Shown here piece after piece: positions 23,744-32,998 of a stretch of DNA of 64,000 nucleotides. Positions within the stretch are counted from its first letter, which is position 1. Every line of letters begins with the position of its first letter. Below the pieces are notes generated by a model. It ran no database searches. It was not told where the DNA came from and saw nothing but the letters and a program-made list of their open reading frames with translations. Both the position numbers and the translations under genes were made by a program. The stretch is from Verticillium longisporum (lineage: Eukaryota > Ascomycota > Sordariomycetes > Glomerellales > Plectosphaerellaceae), in assembly GCA_019188255.1 (NCBI GenBank), contig JAETXT010000005.1, forward strand, positions 4,774,001-4,838,000, read 5' to 3'.

Positions 23744-25316
23744 ATGAAGAAGTTTGGCTTTGGCAGCAAGAAGGGTGGCGACGACGGTGGTGACGACGAT
23801 GCTTCCCGCAGCGCCCTCTTCGGCCGCAAGAAGTCCTCGCAGCCGCCCGCCGGTGACAATCCGTACGCTCAAGCCCCGCCAGCCAACGACCCCTACGCCC
23901 AGAGCTCCAAGTCCGCCGCCGCCTCGGCGCCCTACCAGCAACAACGACCGGGGGGCTTCCAGTCGAACCCCTACGGCGGCGGCGGTGGCAGCTCTGGCGG
24001 CCTCCCCGGCGGTCCCGGGCCCCGTCGAAACCCCTCCGGCAGCGGCGCCTCGACCTACTCGCAACCTCCCCCTCCCTACGGCGGCGACGCCAACGAGCGA
24101 TCCAGCAGCGGGTACGGCGCCGACAGGTACGGTGCGTCCGGCGGATACGGCGATAACCGCTACGACAACAGCAGCGGCGGCAGCGGTGGAGGCTACGGCG
24201 GCGCCAACAGGTACGGAGCATCCTCGGCCGCATCAGCACGCGGCCCCGGCGGCTACGGCGGTCTCGGCCGCACAAACTCGAACGACACGGACGCCCAGCG
24301 CGACCAACTCTTCTCGGGCGCCCAGCAGCGCAACCAGCAGCGCCAGCAGGGCGGCAACGACGGCTACGGCCAGGACAACGCCGGCGGCTCCTCCGCCGCC
24401 GCTGGCGCCGGGGACGATCCGTACGGCGGCTACGGCGCCGAGCGCGAGCTCACCGAGGAGGAGATTGAGGCACAGGAGGTCCGCGACGTCAAGAAGCAGA
24501 TCCAGGACACGCGGCAGGAGTCGATCAACTCGCTGCAGCGGTCCATTGCGCTGGCGCACCAGGCCGCCGACACGGGCATCAACACGATGAACATCCTCGC
24601 GCGGGACGAGGAGCGCCTCAACAACACGGAGAAGCGCCTTGACGAGGCGGCCAACTACAATAAGATTGGCGCCGAGCGGGCCAAGAAGCTCAAGAACCTC
24701 AACCGCTCCATGTTTGCCGTCCACGTCAACAACCCCTTTACCAACAGCAAGCGCACGGCCGAGTACGAGCAGAACGTCATTGACAACCATCGGTGAGTCC
24801 CCCATAACACAATCAACAGGGGATCGAAAGGGGGAAACGAGCCAGCGGCTGACTGACGGTGTGTGTGGTGTATAGTGCCGAGCGAGAGCTGCGCAACGAG
24901 ACGAGGAAGAACGGCTGGGATTCGTCACAGCAGATGGAGCACACGATGCGCGGTCTCAACCTCGGCGACAAGTCGCAGCAGCGTGGCTCGGGCAAGTCCT
25001 CGGCGGCGGAGAAGAGCAAGTACGTCTTCCTCGACGAGGACGACGACGAGAACAACCAGGCGCTCGACGACGAGGCGACGATTGACCGCCAGATGGACGA
25101 GCTTAGCGGCGCCGTCTCCGTCCTCAACAGGGTCGCCAAGGCGCAGACCCAGACGGTCCAGAGGCAGATTGTCACTGCCGACAGAATCAACGAGAAGGTC
25201 AGTCGCTTTGCTGCGGGCCGTTGCGGTGTACGAACTCTTGCTAACACGGTCTGCAGACGGACATGGTGGACGATGGTGTCAGGCTCAACAGGGCCCGTCT
25301 CGACCGCATCAAATAA
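23744..25316 (+). CDS. SEC9: Plasma-membrane t-SNARE Sec9 (SNAP-25 family)
   Basis: Provides the Qb and Qc SNARE helices of the exocytic fusion complex with Sso and Snc proteins. Exons 23744-24792, 24876-25197 and 25257-25316; introns of 83 and 59 bp. 476 residues. The first 230 residues are Gly/Tyr/Ser-rich and disordered. The Qb helix runs from about VRDVKKQIQDTRQE to LKNLNRSMFAVHV, ending in the family motif NPFTNSKR. The Qc helix (IDRQMDELSGAVSVLNRVAK to the C-terminus) keeps its zero-layer Gln in VQRQIV. At the Qb zero layer the residue aligned with Gln is Asp (codon 24605-24607) in LARDEERL. There is no cysteine palmitoylation cluster between the helices, as in yeast Sec9. The leader MKKFGFGSKK is basic. 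Confidence 0.93.
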
Positions 25317-25728
25317 ACTGGTTTAGGAAATGGGAGGATCGATAGCATGCTACTACCTAGTTTGGAGTAATGGAGTTTATTTCAGGTTTACTTTCTCGAG
25401 GAGTGAGAGTGAAACCGTCCATCCAAGTGTTCATTTTCAGTGGCCGCATTCCCTCAATTTGTCGTTGCTTCATTGTTCATTCGTTTCGAAGTATGCCAGT
25501 GGACGAGCAGAATATTGTATTCTGAAACGACCAGAATTCCGGCCATGTCCATTTCGCTCTTCTTCAAAGCAACCTGCAACAAGTCTGACTGCGTTGAGGA
25601 CCATGTGTGGATCCGAGGGGGTGTGGACCTTTGCCCACACCCTGTGCGACCCCAACCTCTGACCCCATCAAATTTTCTGAGATGCTCATCACCGTCTGTG
25701 AGACCAACTCAACTACTAAATAATCGCC
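25317..25728. other. Intergenic region between SEC9 and the helicase gene
   Basis: Tandem-gene spacer of about 410 bp with the SEC9 3' flank and the helicase promoter. The start codon is preceded by an AT-rich TACTAAATAATCGCC. No gene seen. Confidence 0.4.
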
Positions 25729-28125
25729 ATGTCGGACCCAAAGGGCGGCGAGCCCAAGAGCAAGAAGCGCAAGCTCAACAACCAGAATGTACTCAAGGTC
25801 GGCAACAAGGTCATCTCCCTCGAGGGCTACCTCAATCCGCCAGCAAAGAAGCCCGCCCCGCAGCCAGAACCAACACCAGCAGTGAGCGTCGCAGAACAGC
25901 CCAAGAAAACGGCAGCAGGACGGCTGGGCGCTTCCATCCAGAAAGAACGCAAATCTCGACAGCCCCAGACGAAAGAGGATGGCGGCTCCTCCAAACATCG
26001 CAAGGACAAGAAGCCCTTCGCCAAGAATGGCCCGACGTCCCGCTGGAAGGAAGACCCCGTCCTGTTCGAGTCCCGCAAGAAACTCCCCATCTGGGCCCAT
26101 CGCGACGAGATCAAGCCCAAGGTCTGCCAGAACGACGTCGTCGTGCTCGTTGGTGAGACGGGTTCCGGAAAGTCGACGCAGGTGCCGCAGTTCCTGACCG
26201 CCGAGTCCTGGTGCCGCCGCAAGACGGTCAAGGTTGGCGATGACGGTCGCGAGGCTGCCGTCGGTGGTGTCGTCGCCATCACTCAGCCGCGGCGTGTCGC
26301 TGCCACGACGCTGGCTCATCGCGTTGCAAAGGAGGCTGGCACGCCGCTGCGGCCTGGGGCGGAGGGCATGGTCGGTTACTCGGTGCGGTTCGATCACAAC
26401 GTACCCAAGGGAACGAAGATCAAGTTCGTGACGGAGGGCATGTTGCTGCAGGAGCTGCTGCATGATCCTCACCTTAGGCAGTACAGCGCCATTATCGTCG
26501 ATGAAATCCACGAGAGGAGCGTGGATGTCGATCTACTGTCAGGATTCCTAAAACAAATCCTCTCAGGAGACGTGTCGGGCCGTGGCGGCATCCCGTTGAA
26601 GGTTGTCATCATGAGTGCTACGGCTGACGTTGAGAGGATACAACACTTTTTCTCAAAGGCAGCGCCTGTCCTCGAGGGCGAGGAAGTGCCGGTGGCTTCG
26701 GCTAGCAAGTCGATTTCTGTTGGCGAGATGCGCATCCCTGGACGACAGTTTCCGGTGCAGACCATTCATCTGCCTAGGGCGATCCCAGACATTCAGGATT
26801 CTCTTCTCAAGTCCATCTTCAGGATACACACGGAAGAACCTCTTCCTGGTGACATTCTGGCTTTCCTCACAGGCCAGGAAGAGATTGAGGCGGCACAGGG
26901 CCTCATCGAGGAGTATGCTGCTACTCTCGCTTCGAATTTACCCAAGATTCGCGTGTTCCCTCTCTTCGGCCAATTGTCAATCGAAGCGCAGCACGAAGCA
27001 TTCAAGCCCATCAAGGGCGGATTTACGCGAAAGGTTGTCCTTGCGACCAACATTGCCGAGACGTCCGTCACCGTTCCCGGTGTCAGGTATGTCGTGGACT
27101 GCGGCAAAGCCAAGGTCAAGCAGTACCGCAGCCGCCTCGGCATGGAGTCTCTACTCGCGAAGCCAATATCAAAGTCATCCGCCATACAACGAACCGGTCG
27201 TGCCGGCCGTGAAGGTCCCGGAAAATGCTACCGCCTATATCCCGAGGATGCCTTTAACTCGCTCGAGGATACAGACCTCCCTGAAATTCTTCGCATTGAT
27301 GTTCTCGGCGCCGTTCTCACGATGAAGGCCCGTGGCATCGACGACGTTTTGTCCTTTCCCCTCATGGATGCTCCCGCCATTGACTCGATCGAAAAGGCCC
27401 TCATCCACCTCCACGGCCTCGGCGCCCTTGCAGACGACGGATCCATCACCGCCGCTGGCCGCAAGATGGCAGCGTTCCCCGTCTCGGCCCCTCTTGGCGC
27501 CGTCCTCCTGGCGGCCGCGAAGCCGCAATTCGACTGCCTCCTCGACGTCATTGACGTGATCGCCGCCCTCACCTCGGGCGACGACATTTTCATGCAGCTC
27601 CAGTCGGAGAACGAGCGCGACGAGGCCGAAGAGCTGCGCAAAGAGCTCTACCGCCGCGAGGGCGACATACTGACGTACCTGACGACGATGCAGCTCTATG
27701 CGGCCGAGAACGCCGACCGCACCCTCTGGTGCAAGAAGCGCCGCGTCAACCTGCGCAACATGAAGACGGCCATGAACATCCGCCGGCAGCTGCGAGCCCT
27801 CTGTCTCAAGGAGAACCTCTTGGCCGAGGCGCCGCCGCCGGACCCGCAGCCCTTTGCGCCGCTGGCGCCCGAGCGGGCCGAGTCCCTCCTCAAGTGCTTC
27901 CTGCGCGGCTTCGTGTCCAAGACGGCCGTGCTGGCGCCGGACGCGAGCTACGTCACGTCGCAGGGCAAGCACGTCGTCGCCATCCTCCCGGCGAGCGTGC
28001 TGCACGGGCAGAAGAGGGAGGCCATCATGTTCCTGGAGCATGTGTACACGCAGAAGAATTACGCGAAAAAGGTCAGCGTCATACAGGCGAACTGGATCAT
28101 CGAGGCGCTGCAGGGCGAAGCTTGA
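25729..28125 (+). CDS. DHR2: DEAH-family RNA helicase, Dhr2-like
   Basis: Intronless 798-residue DEAH/RHA helicase; by length, basic N-terminus and overall order it fits Dhr2, a nucleolar helicase of 18S rRNA maturation. Motifs: I GETGSGKST (about 141), Ia TQPRRVAATT, II DEIH (about 257; Ile in place of Ala), III SAT, IV LTGQEEIE, V TNIAETSVTVPG, VI QRTGRAGREGPG. These are followed by the winged-helix and ratchet region and the OB-fold with LRAFVS-type sequence (CFLRGFVSKTAVLAPDASY). The first 100 residues are Lys-rich with candidate nuclear signals (KSKKRKLNN). No extra domains. A related DEAH helicase such as DHX33/35 type cannot be excluded without a search. Confidence 0.85.
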   Translation: MSDPKGGEPKSKKRKLNNQNVLKVGNKVISLEGYLNPPAKKPAPQPEPTPAVSVAEQPKKTAAGRLGASIQKERKSRQPQTKEDGGSSKHRKDKKPFAKNGPTSRWKEDPVLFESRKKLPIWAHRDEIKPKVCQNDVVVLVGETGSGKSTQVPQFLTAESWCRRKTVKVGDDGREAAVGGVVAITQPRRVAATTLAHRVAKEAGTPLRPGAEGMVGYSVRFDHNVPKGTKIKFVTEGMLLQELLHDPHLRQYSAIIVDEIHERSVDVDLLSGFLKQILSGDVSGRGGIPLKVVIMSATADVERIQHFFSKAAPVLEGEEVPVASASKSISVGEMRIPGRQFPVQTIHLPRAIPDIQDSLLKSIFRIHTEEPLPGDILAFLTGQEEIEAAQGLIEEYAATLASNLPKIRVFPLFGQLSIEAQHEAFKPIKGGFTRKVVLATNIAETSVTVPGVRYVVDCGKAKVKQYRSRLGMESLLAKPISKSSAIQRTGRAGREGPGKCYRLYPEDAFNSLEDTDLPEILRIDVLGAVLTMKARGIDDVLSFPLMDAPAIDSIEKALIHLHGLGALADDGSITAAGRKMAAFPVSAPLGAVLLAAAKPQFDCLLDVIDVIAALTSGDDIFMQLQSENERDEAEELRKELYRREGDILTYLTTMQLYAAENADRTLWCKKRRVNLRNMKTAMNIRRQLRALCLKENLLAEAPPPDPQPFAPLAPERAESLLKCFLRGFVSKTAVLAPDASYVTSQGKHVVAILPASVLHGQKREAIMFLEHVYTQKNYAKKVSVIQANWIIEALQGEA

Positions 28126-28288
28126 AAGGCTGGTGTCATTTTCTGCGAGTGCGGGACGGCTGAGGGTTATGGGAAAGTCTATGGAATAGCGTCGTGATGT
28201 ACAAAAAGATTTGGTATACAGATTGAGACTTGGTACATGCTTTGTCGCTTGGTGATGGTGATTTCACAGATAGGATGAGGGACGGATG

Positions 28289-28815
28289 TCACGCCTCTGA
28301 CTCGCCGCCACCCTCTTGATGTCGTTTCTTGATGGCCATCATGAGCTCATACAGCTGGCCGACTTGGTCGTCTGTCGCTGGTTAGCATCGCATGGGTGGG
28401 TTGGCTTGTGATTTGCGACCTGAACTCACCACTCAGCTTCTCGAATTTGCCCGGCGCAATCTTCTCTCCGACCCAGGATTCGCCCTCAATCTGCTGCGCG
28501 TACAGCTGCCACTCTGAGAGGAACCCAATCTGTTCATTGTCAGTAACGCTCGTGCAACCTCGGCTATGATGAGAGGGCCTTCCGGCGGGAGATACGCACC
28601 AGGTGGGCGGGATTGTCAACCTCTCGGTGCGCCCTGAACTCAGACTTGATGTACTCGTCTCCGAGGAGGCGCATCTCGGCGGGCAGAAACTTGCGATGGG
28701 CGCGGAGCAGGCGACGATACAGAGGGATAGGCGGTAGGAGTGGCATGGGGGCGTGACGGCCGAGGGTGCGGCTGGGATTGGTAGCCTCGGCCAGGCGACG
28801 GACTGAGGGGCGCAT
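28289..28815 (-). CDS. SDH7: Succinate dehydrogenase assembly factor 3 (Acn9), LYR-motif protein
   Basis: Mitochondrial matrix chaperone that helps mature the iron-sulphur subunit of complex II; loss in yeast causes acetate growth defects (ACN9/SDH7). Three exons, 28815-28600, 28529-28430 and 28371-28289, all GT-AG with exact phase, give 132 residues. The LYR-type signature is [16 protein letters not shown], followed by [18 protein letters not shown] and [11 protein letters not shown], which are the Acn9 hallmarks. The first 25 residues ([20 protein letters not shown]) are basic and free of acidic residues apart from one Glu, fitting a mitochondrial presequence, which is why I took this ATG and not one further upstream. 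Confidence 0.92.
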
Positions 28816-29643
28816 CTCTCTTGAAGTTGAAGCGCGCTCGGAGTTGATGTGAGGTGGCACTTTGGCGATGAAAGTCGTCAAGCATTGATGAGATGGTGAC
28901 GACTGACGGAGGTGATGCTTCATGCTGTCGAGTTCTTCGAGTGTGGATACAGCCAGCTGGTGCCAGCTGGGTAGCATAATTCACTTCGCCTCGAAGTACT
29001 ACAACAAATATTGATCTGAATAGCAGCCTCCAAAAGGATTACGTGACTATCTTGCGCTGGTCATAATGCCGGCGAGGAACGATGGCTTTGGCCTTTTGTG
29101 GAGGCAAGAAAGATAAAGTATCTCATTGACGAGAGAGCATCTGAGAAGTCAACCACGCATGGTGGCCTGTCCAGGTGCACACGGTACTTCAATTGCAGGG
29201 TCAAATCTTGAGGTGGAATAAAATACAGAAGAACCCTTTTACTCAAATTTATTACTTTCGTGGAATATAAGCAGTTGTCGGTATGAACACGTTCATCTGG
29301 ACACTCGTAAGTGGTGACATGTACGCAGTCGTTGGGACGTGAGCCCCTCGGTACGTACCGAAGCGAGTACCTGCATGGGCGGCCATACCGAATCAGGCAA
29401 CAAGGCATCAGTCAGCTTGCTGCAGCTTCCCATCCGTGACGCGAGCCAAAGCTGCCTGAGCTCGGATCCATCGATACGGCCAACGTCAACTACCACCACA
29501 TCAACCCAATCCATTCATCACGACCTCCTCCCCATCGTCAAACCTCACCACTCACCGACGCCACCCTCGGAATCGCTCCCCTCTACAGAGATTCCTGACC
29601 AGGATAACACCGAATCATACACACACATCCACACGTCCTCACG
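28816..29643. promoter_or_regulatory. Divergent intergenic region (SDHAF3 / proteasome beta5)
   Basis: About 830 bp between outward-facing genes. The proteasome side has a long C/A-rich leader (29480-29640). A short direct/inverted motif GGTACGTACC sits near 29350. I did not find a GGTGGCAAA proteasome-associated element. No gene supported. Confidence 0.4.
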
Positions 29644-30562
29644 ATGGACGCCCTGGTCTCCAGATACAGCCGTCCGGCGTTCCAGGAGGAGAACACCTTT
29701 CGGGATGAGGAGGAGCAAGATCTCGAGCTCATGGGCGCCGCTCCCCCGCTGTCCCTGAAGTTCGCCATGCCCCCAGTAGCACACGTAAGCTGGTTCTTGC
29801 TGCCATCCCGATCCTGTTCATAGACTGACAACCAAGCTCTAGCCCTCCTCCTGGCTCCGCGCCGCAACAGACGACCGCTCGAACCCCGACTGCCCCATCA
29901 AGATTGCCCACGGAACCACAACGCTGGCCTTCCGCTTCCAGGGCGGCATTATCGTCGCCACCGACTCCCGCGCCACGGCCGGCAACTGGATCGCCTCGCA
30001 AACGGTCAAGAAGGTCATTGAGATCAACTCTGTCCTCCTCGGCACCATGGCCGGTGGCGCCGCCGACTGCCAGTACTGGCTCGCCTGGCTCGGCATGCAG
30101 TGCCGCCTCCACGAGCTCCGCCACAAGCGCCGCATCTCCGTCGCCGCCGCCTCCAAGATCCTCGCCAACCTCGTCTACAGCTACAAGGGCATGGGCCTCA
30201 GCATGGGCACCATGTGCGCCGGTGTCACCAAGGAGGAGGGCCCCGCGCTCTACTACGTCGACTCGGACGGCACGCGTCTCGCCGGCAACCTCTTCTGCGT
30301 CGGCTCCGGTCAGACATTCGCCTACGGTGTCCTCGACGCTGAGTACAAGTACGAACTCTCCGACGAGGAGGCCCTCGAGCTCGGCCGCCGCAGCATCCTC
30401 GCCGCCACCCACAGGGACGCCTACTCTGGTGGCTTCATCAACCTGTACCACGTCAAGGAGGCCGGCTGGGTCAAGCACGGCTTCAGCGACACGAACCCCA
30501 TCTTCTGGAAGACAAAGCTCGAGAAGGGCGAGTTCTCCAACGTTACGGCGGATCTGGAGTAA
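29644..30562 (+). CDS. PRE2: 20S proteasome subunit beta5 (chymotrypsin-like)
   Basis: Catalytic subunit of the 20S core. Exon 1 29644-29784, intron 29785-29842 (GTAAGC...CTGAC...CTAG), exon 2 to the stop; 286 residues. A propeptide of about 71 residues ends at AHG, and the mature chain begins at [11 protein letters not shown], whose first Thr is the nucleophile. [20 protein letters not shown] carries the conserved Asp17 and Lys33, and GGAADCQYW plus [11 protein letters not shown] match beta5 specifically, not beta1 or beta2. The rest keeps the full Ntn fold to the C-terminus. Confidence 0.96.
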
Positions 30563-30859
30563 ATGGGACGGGGCGTGCTTATGGACATGTTTATGAGATG
30601 GGCGGGAGTTGGGCAAAGGCGCCCACTGTAACTTGTAAACTAGGATCAATCAAGTTGTGTTGCGCTCCATCAGTCGACGTGGATGATTACCGTGCTTTGC
30701 TCATGCCCTACTGGTGCATTGCTATACGACAAGGTGTACATCGTGTTGCGCGTCTGCTTGAATACATCCGTTCCTTCCTTGATGGCGGCTAGGCAGCCAC
30801 TGAACACTGCGGTACTTAGCCCTGGCTTGTGGTTCTCCTGCCAACAACCACTATACCGT

Positions 30860-31011
30860 GACGCATGGTGTAGTGGTACAATCCTAAGAAATACCCGTTA
30901 GGACAGACCCTCAGGGAAGTCCGAATCAGGGCGCGCAGGCAAGGAAGGCGCGTGGAGGGGCTGGGGGTTCAACGCCGGCACACGGCAAAGGAGCAATCCT
31001 TTTTGCTTTTT
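30860..31011 (+). ncRNA. Candidate Pol III transcription unit (unassigned)
   Basis: An A-box-like TGGTGTAGTGGT at 30866-30877 is followed 100 bp later by a B-box-like GGTTCAACGCC at 30966-30976 and by two T5 runs at 31000-31004 and 31007-31011. The interval can form short hairpins (CCTAA/TTAGG and CGCGC/GCGCG) and contains GGGAAGTCCG, resembling the CR-I element of RNase P/MRP RNA. The acceptor and T-arm do not pair as in a tRNA, and the interval is too short for a complete RNase P RNA. It could be a decayed tRNA or a small Pol III RNA. No long open frame lies here. Confidence 0.25.
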
Positions 31012-31155
31012 ATAAGTGCTTCCAACCTGGATCAGTATTTGCTTTGCTCTGTACGCGATTCATCTCTATTCCAGCCAAGGTCCAACTTCTATGATGGGTT
31101 TAACGTTCGGCGAGCATTACATGTGGTACACTATAATACAAGTCTTGATACATCA

Positions 31156-32574
31156 TTACCTCCGCTTGACCCACCCTTTCGCACCCAAGATGCCCCCATC
31201 ATCGCCTGTCGGATCAAGAGGCCACTTTTTGATCGAGTGCACCGACAGCTCGCTCTCATAGCCAGCCTCAAACATCTCCATACCTGTCCAAGCAATCATG
31301 GCTGCATTGTCCGTACACAGCTCAACAGGCGGCGCCATGATCTCGATGCCGTTGTAGCCCCGCACATCAAGGAACGCCCGAAGCACATGCATCAGATATC
31401 GATTGCTTGCCACACCGCCAGCGACAACCAGCGTCCGCACGTCTCCGAGCCCCATCTCCTCGTTGCCAAGCGCCAACACGACGCGGCTGGCCAGGTGCTC
31501 GAACAGGATCCGCATCGTGTCGCGGCCCAGGTCCCGCCGCTCAGCCTCGCTCATGTCGGGCCGCGCCTCGGCGATCCGTTGCACCTGCGACCCGAAGCCG
31601 GAAAAGTCGTAGCGCATGCGCCGCGTCGTCGCGAACGGGGGCGTCAGGTGCCAGCCGTGCGGGGAGCGGTATGTCGCGATCTCCTCGGCGCGGATGCGGG
31701 GCGGGGTGTAGGCGTAGTCGATGGCGCGGCCGTCGGCGTCGGGCGGGAAGACGAAGCGTTCAAAGAGGCGGCCGTACATGACGTCGTCTGTTGAGGCTAT
31801 CAGGGACGCAGGGAGGACTTGGCGGGCGGCCTTGTCGATTGCGTCGCCGATGGCGACCGAGTCTGCCTCGGCGAGGATACGGTGGTCGTTGAGCGCGCGG
31901 GAGTGGACGAGGATCGTATGCCCGCCTGACACAAGGAGGGAGAGAAAGGGAAAGGCGGGCTCGGGCCCGGTGCTCTTTTGCTCGGCAGGTCGAGCTGCGC
32001 CGTTTCCTGCCACGGTTCTGCCCCGCGCGAGGGCAGTGACGAGACGGGGCGTCAGGGCATGGGCTTGCATGTGGTTGACCGCCACGAGGGGGACCTGCCA
32101 GGCGGCGGCGATTCCCTTTGCTGTGTTGAGGCCTGCCGACAGGTTGGCGAGCATGCCTGGCCCTCGTGTCACGGAGACAAAGTCGGGCTTTTGCTTCTGC
32201 CGCCCGCGGACCGTGATTGTATTCGGCGACGTGCTCTCTGCGTCGGGGAGGAACGGCAGGCTATCGTTGACGAGTTCCCCGAGGGTGGCGCCATGGCCGG
32301 CGAGCGCTATGACGGGAACGACGCCGCCAAAGGCGCGGTTGTCAGAGGTGCGCTTCTGGTTGTAGTGGAGGATCGCAGCACCGTCGGGGTTCTTGGACAG
32401 GAGGGCTACGCAGGTGTCGTCGCAGGAGGTTTCAATGGCGAGGGTGAGGAGGTCACGGTGGTAGGAGGTGCGTGCCAGCCATTGTGTGCGGAGGAGCGCT
32501 TGGTTGCGCGGTCGGCAGGCATTGAGCCATGGTCTTGGAGCGCGGCAGAGGGCTCGCATCAAGATGGATTTCAA
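31156..32574 (-). CDS. QRI7: Mitochondrial tRNA N6-adenosine threonylcarbamoyltransferase Qri7
   Basis: Kae1/TsaD-family enzyme that transfers the threonylcarbamoyl group to A37 of ANN-decoding mitochondrial tRNAs. Single exon, 472 residues. A basic presequence of about 40 residues (RALCRAPRPWLNACRPRNQ) precedes LLTLAIETSCDDTCVAL. The metal-binding HMQAH motif, PFLSLLVSGGHT, the IGDAIDKAARQV segment and the C-terminal LVVAGGVASNRYLM with CTDNAAMIAW all match the family. The presequence and single-protein organisation favour the mitochondrial Qri7/OSGEPL1 over cytosolic Kae1. Confidence 0.94.
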   Translation of the reverse strand: MKSILMRALCRAPRPWLNACRPRNQALLRTQWLARTSYHRDLLTLAIETSCDDTCVALLSKNPDGAAILHYNQKRTSDNRAFGGVVPVIALAGHGATLGELVNDSLPFLPDAESTSPNTITVRGRQKQKPDFVSVTRGPGMLANLSAGLNTAKGIAAAWQVPLVAVNHMQAHALTPRLVTALARGRTVAGNGAARPAEQKSTGPEPAFPFLSLLVSGGHTILVHSRALNDHRILAEADSVAIGDAIDKAARQVLPASLIASTDDVMYGRLFERFVFPPDADGRAIDYAYTPPRIRAEEIATYRSPHGWHLTPPFATTRRMRYDFSGFGSQVQRIAEARPDMSEAERRDLGRDTMRILFEHLASRVVLALGNEEMGLGDVRTLVVAGGVASNRYLMHVLRAFLDVRGYNGIEIMAPPVELCTDNAAMIAWTGMEMFEAGYESELSVHSIKKWPLDPTGDDGGILGAKGWVKRR

Positions 32575-32998
32575 GGTGAAGAGTTTCGAGGCTGGCAGGG
32601 CCGCTGTTACCCATGCCTCGTGCCAAACTCTAGGTTCGACCTCTTATCTTATCGCTACAGGACTGACCGAGGCTTCACCGAGCCCCTGAATCAAGAACTC
32701 TATACCCATCAGGTTTACCATATTTCACACTGCCTAGGTACCCTTTGATCTGGCTATCCGTCTGGGAGAACAAAGATGCAATCACCAAGCCGCAGGAAAA
32801 TCTATGGTTCAAATCCTCAGATGGTAATTGTTTCTACGTCTATACACGTGCCCTCGATCAGTCATTGATTGAGGGTTTCGGAAACCCCCGCAGGCCCATA
32901 AACTCACGGCTCCTGTGAACCACAGTCTTAGCAGACAATTCTTCTTTTTCTCTTTGATATCTGCACGAATTTTCCGATTCCTATCGTTCCGAAACATC
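32575..32998. other. Intergenic region between QRI7 and the dextranase gene
   Basis: QRI7 promoter and dextranase 3' flank. A TGCCTAGGTACCC motif related to the recurring TACCT/AGGTA clusters lies near 32730. No gene supported. Confidence 0.4.

Noticed and set aside
29729..30649. 306-codon frame opposite the proteasome beta5 gene
   Set aside because: Same antisense artefact; the plus strand has a complete beta5 subunit.
30866..30976. tRNA gene in the spacer after PRE2
   Set aside because: A- and B-box matches are good, but the acceptor and T-arm strands do not pair and no anticodon arm of fixed geometry can be placed.
31156..32574. Cytosolic Kae1 of the KEOPS complex
   Set aside because: A basic mitochondrial-type presequence and sequence details fit Qri7 better.
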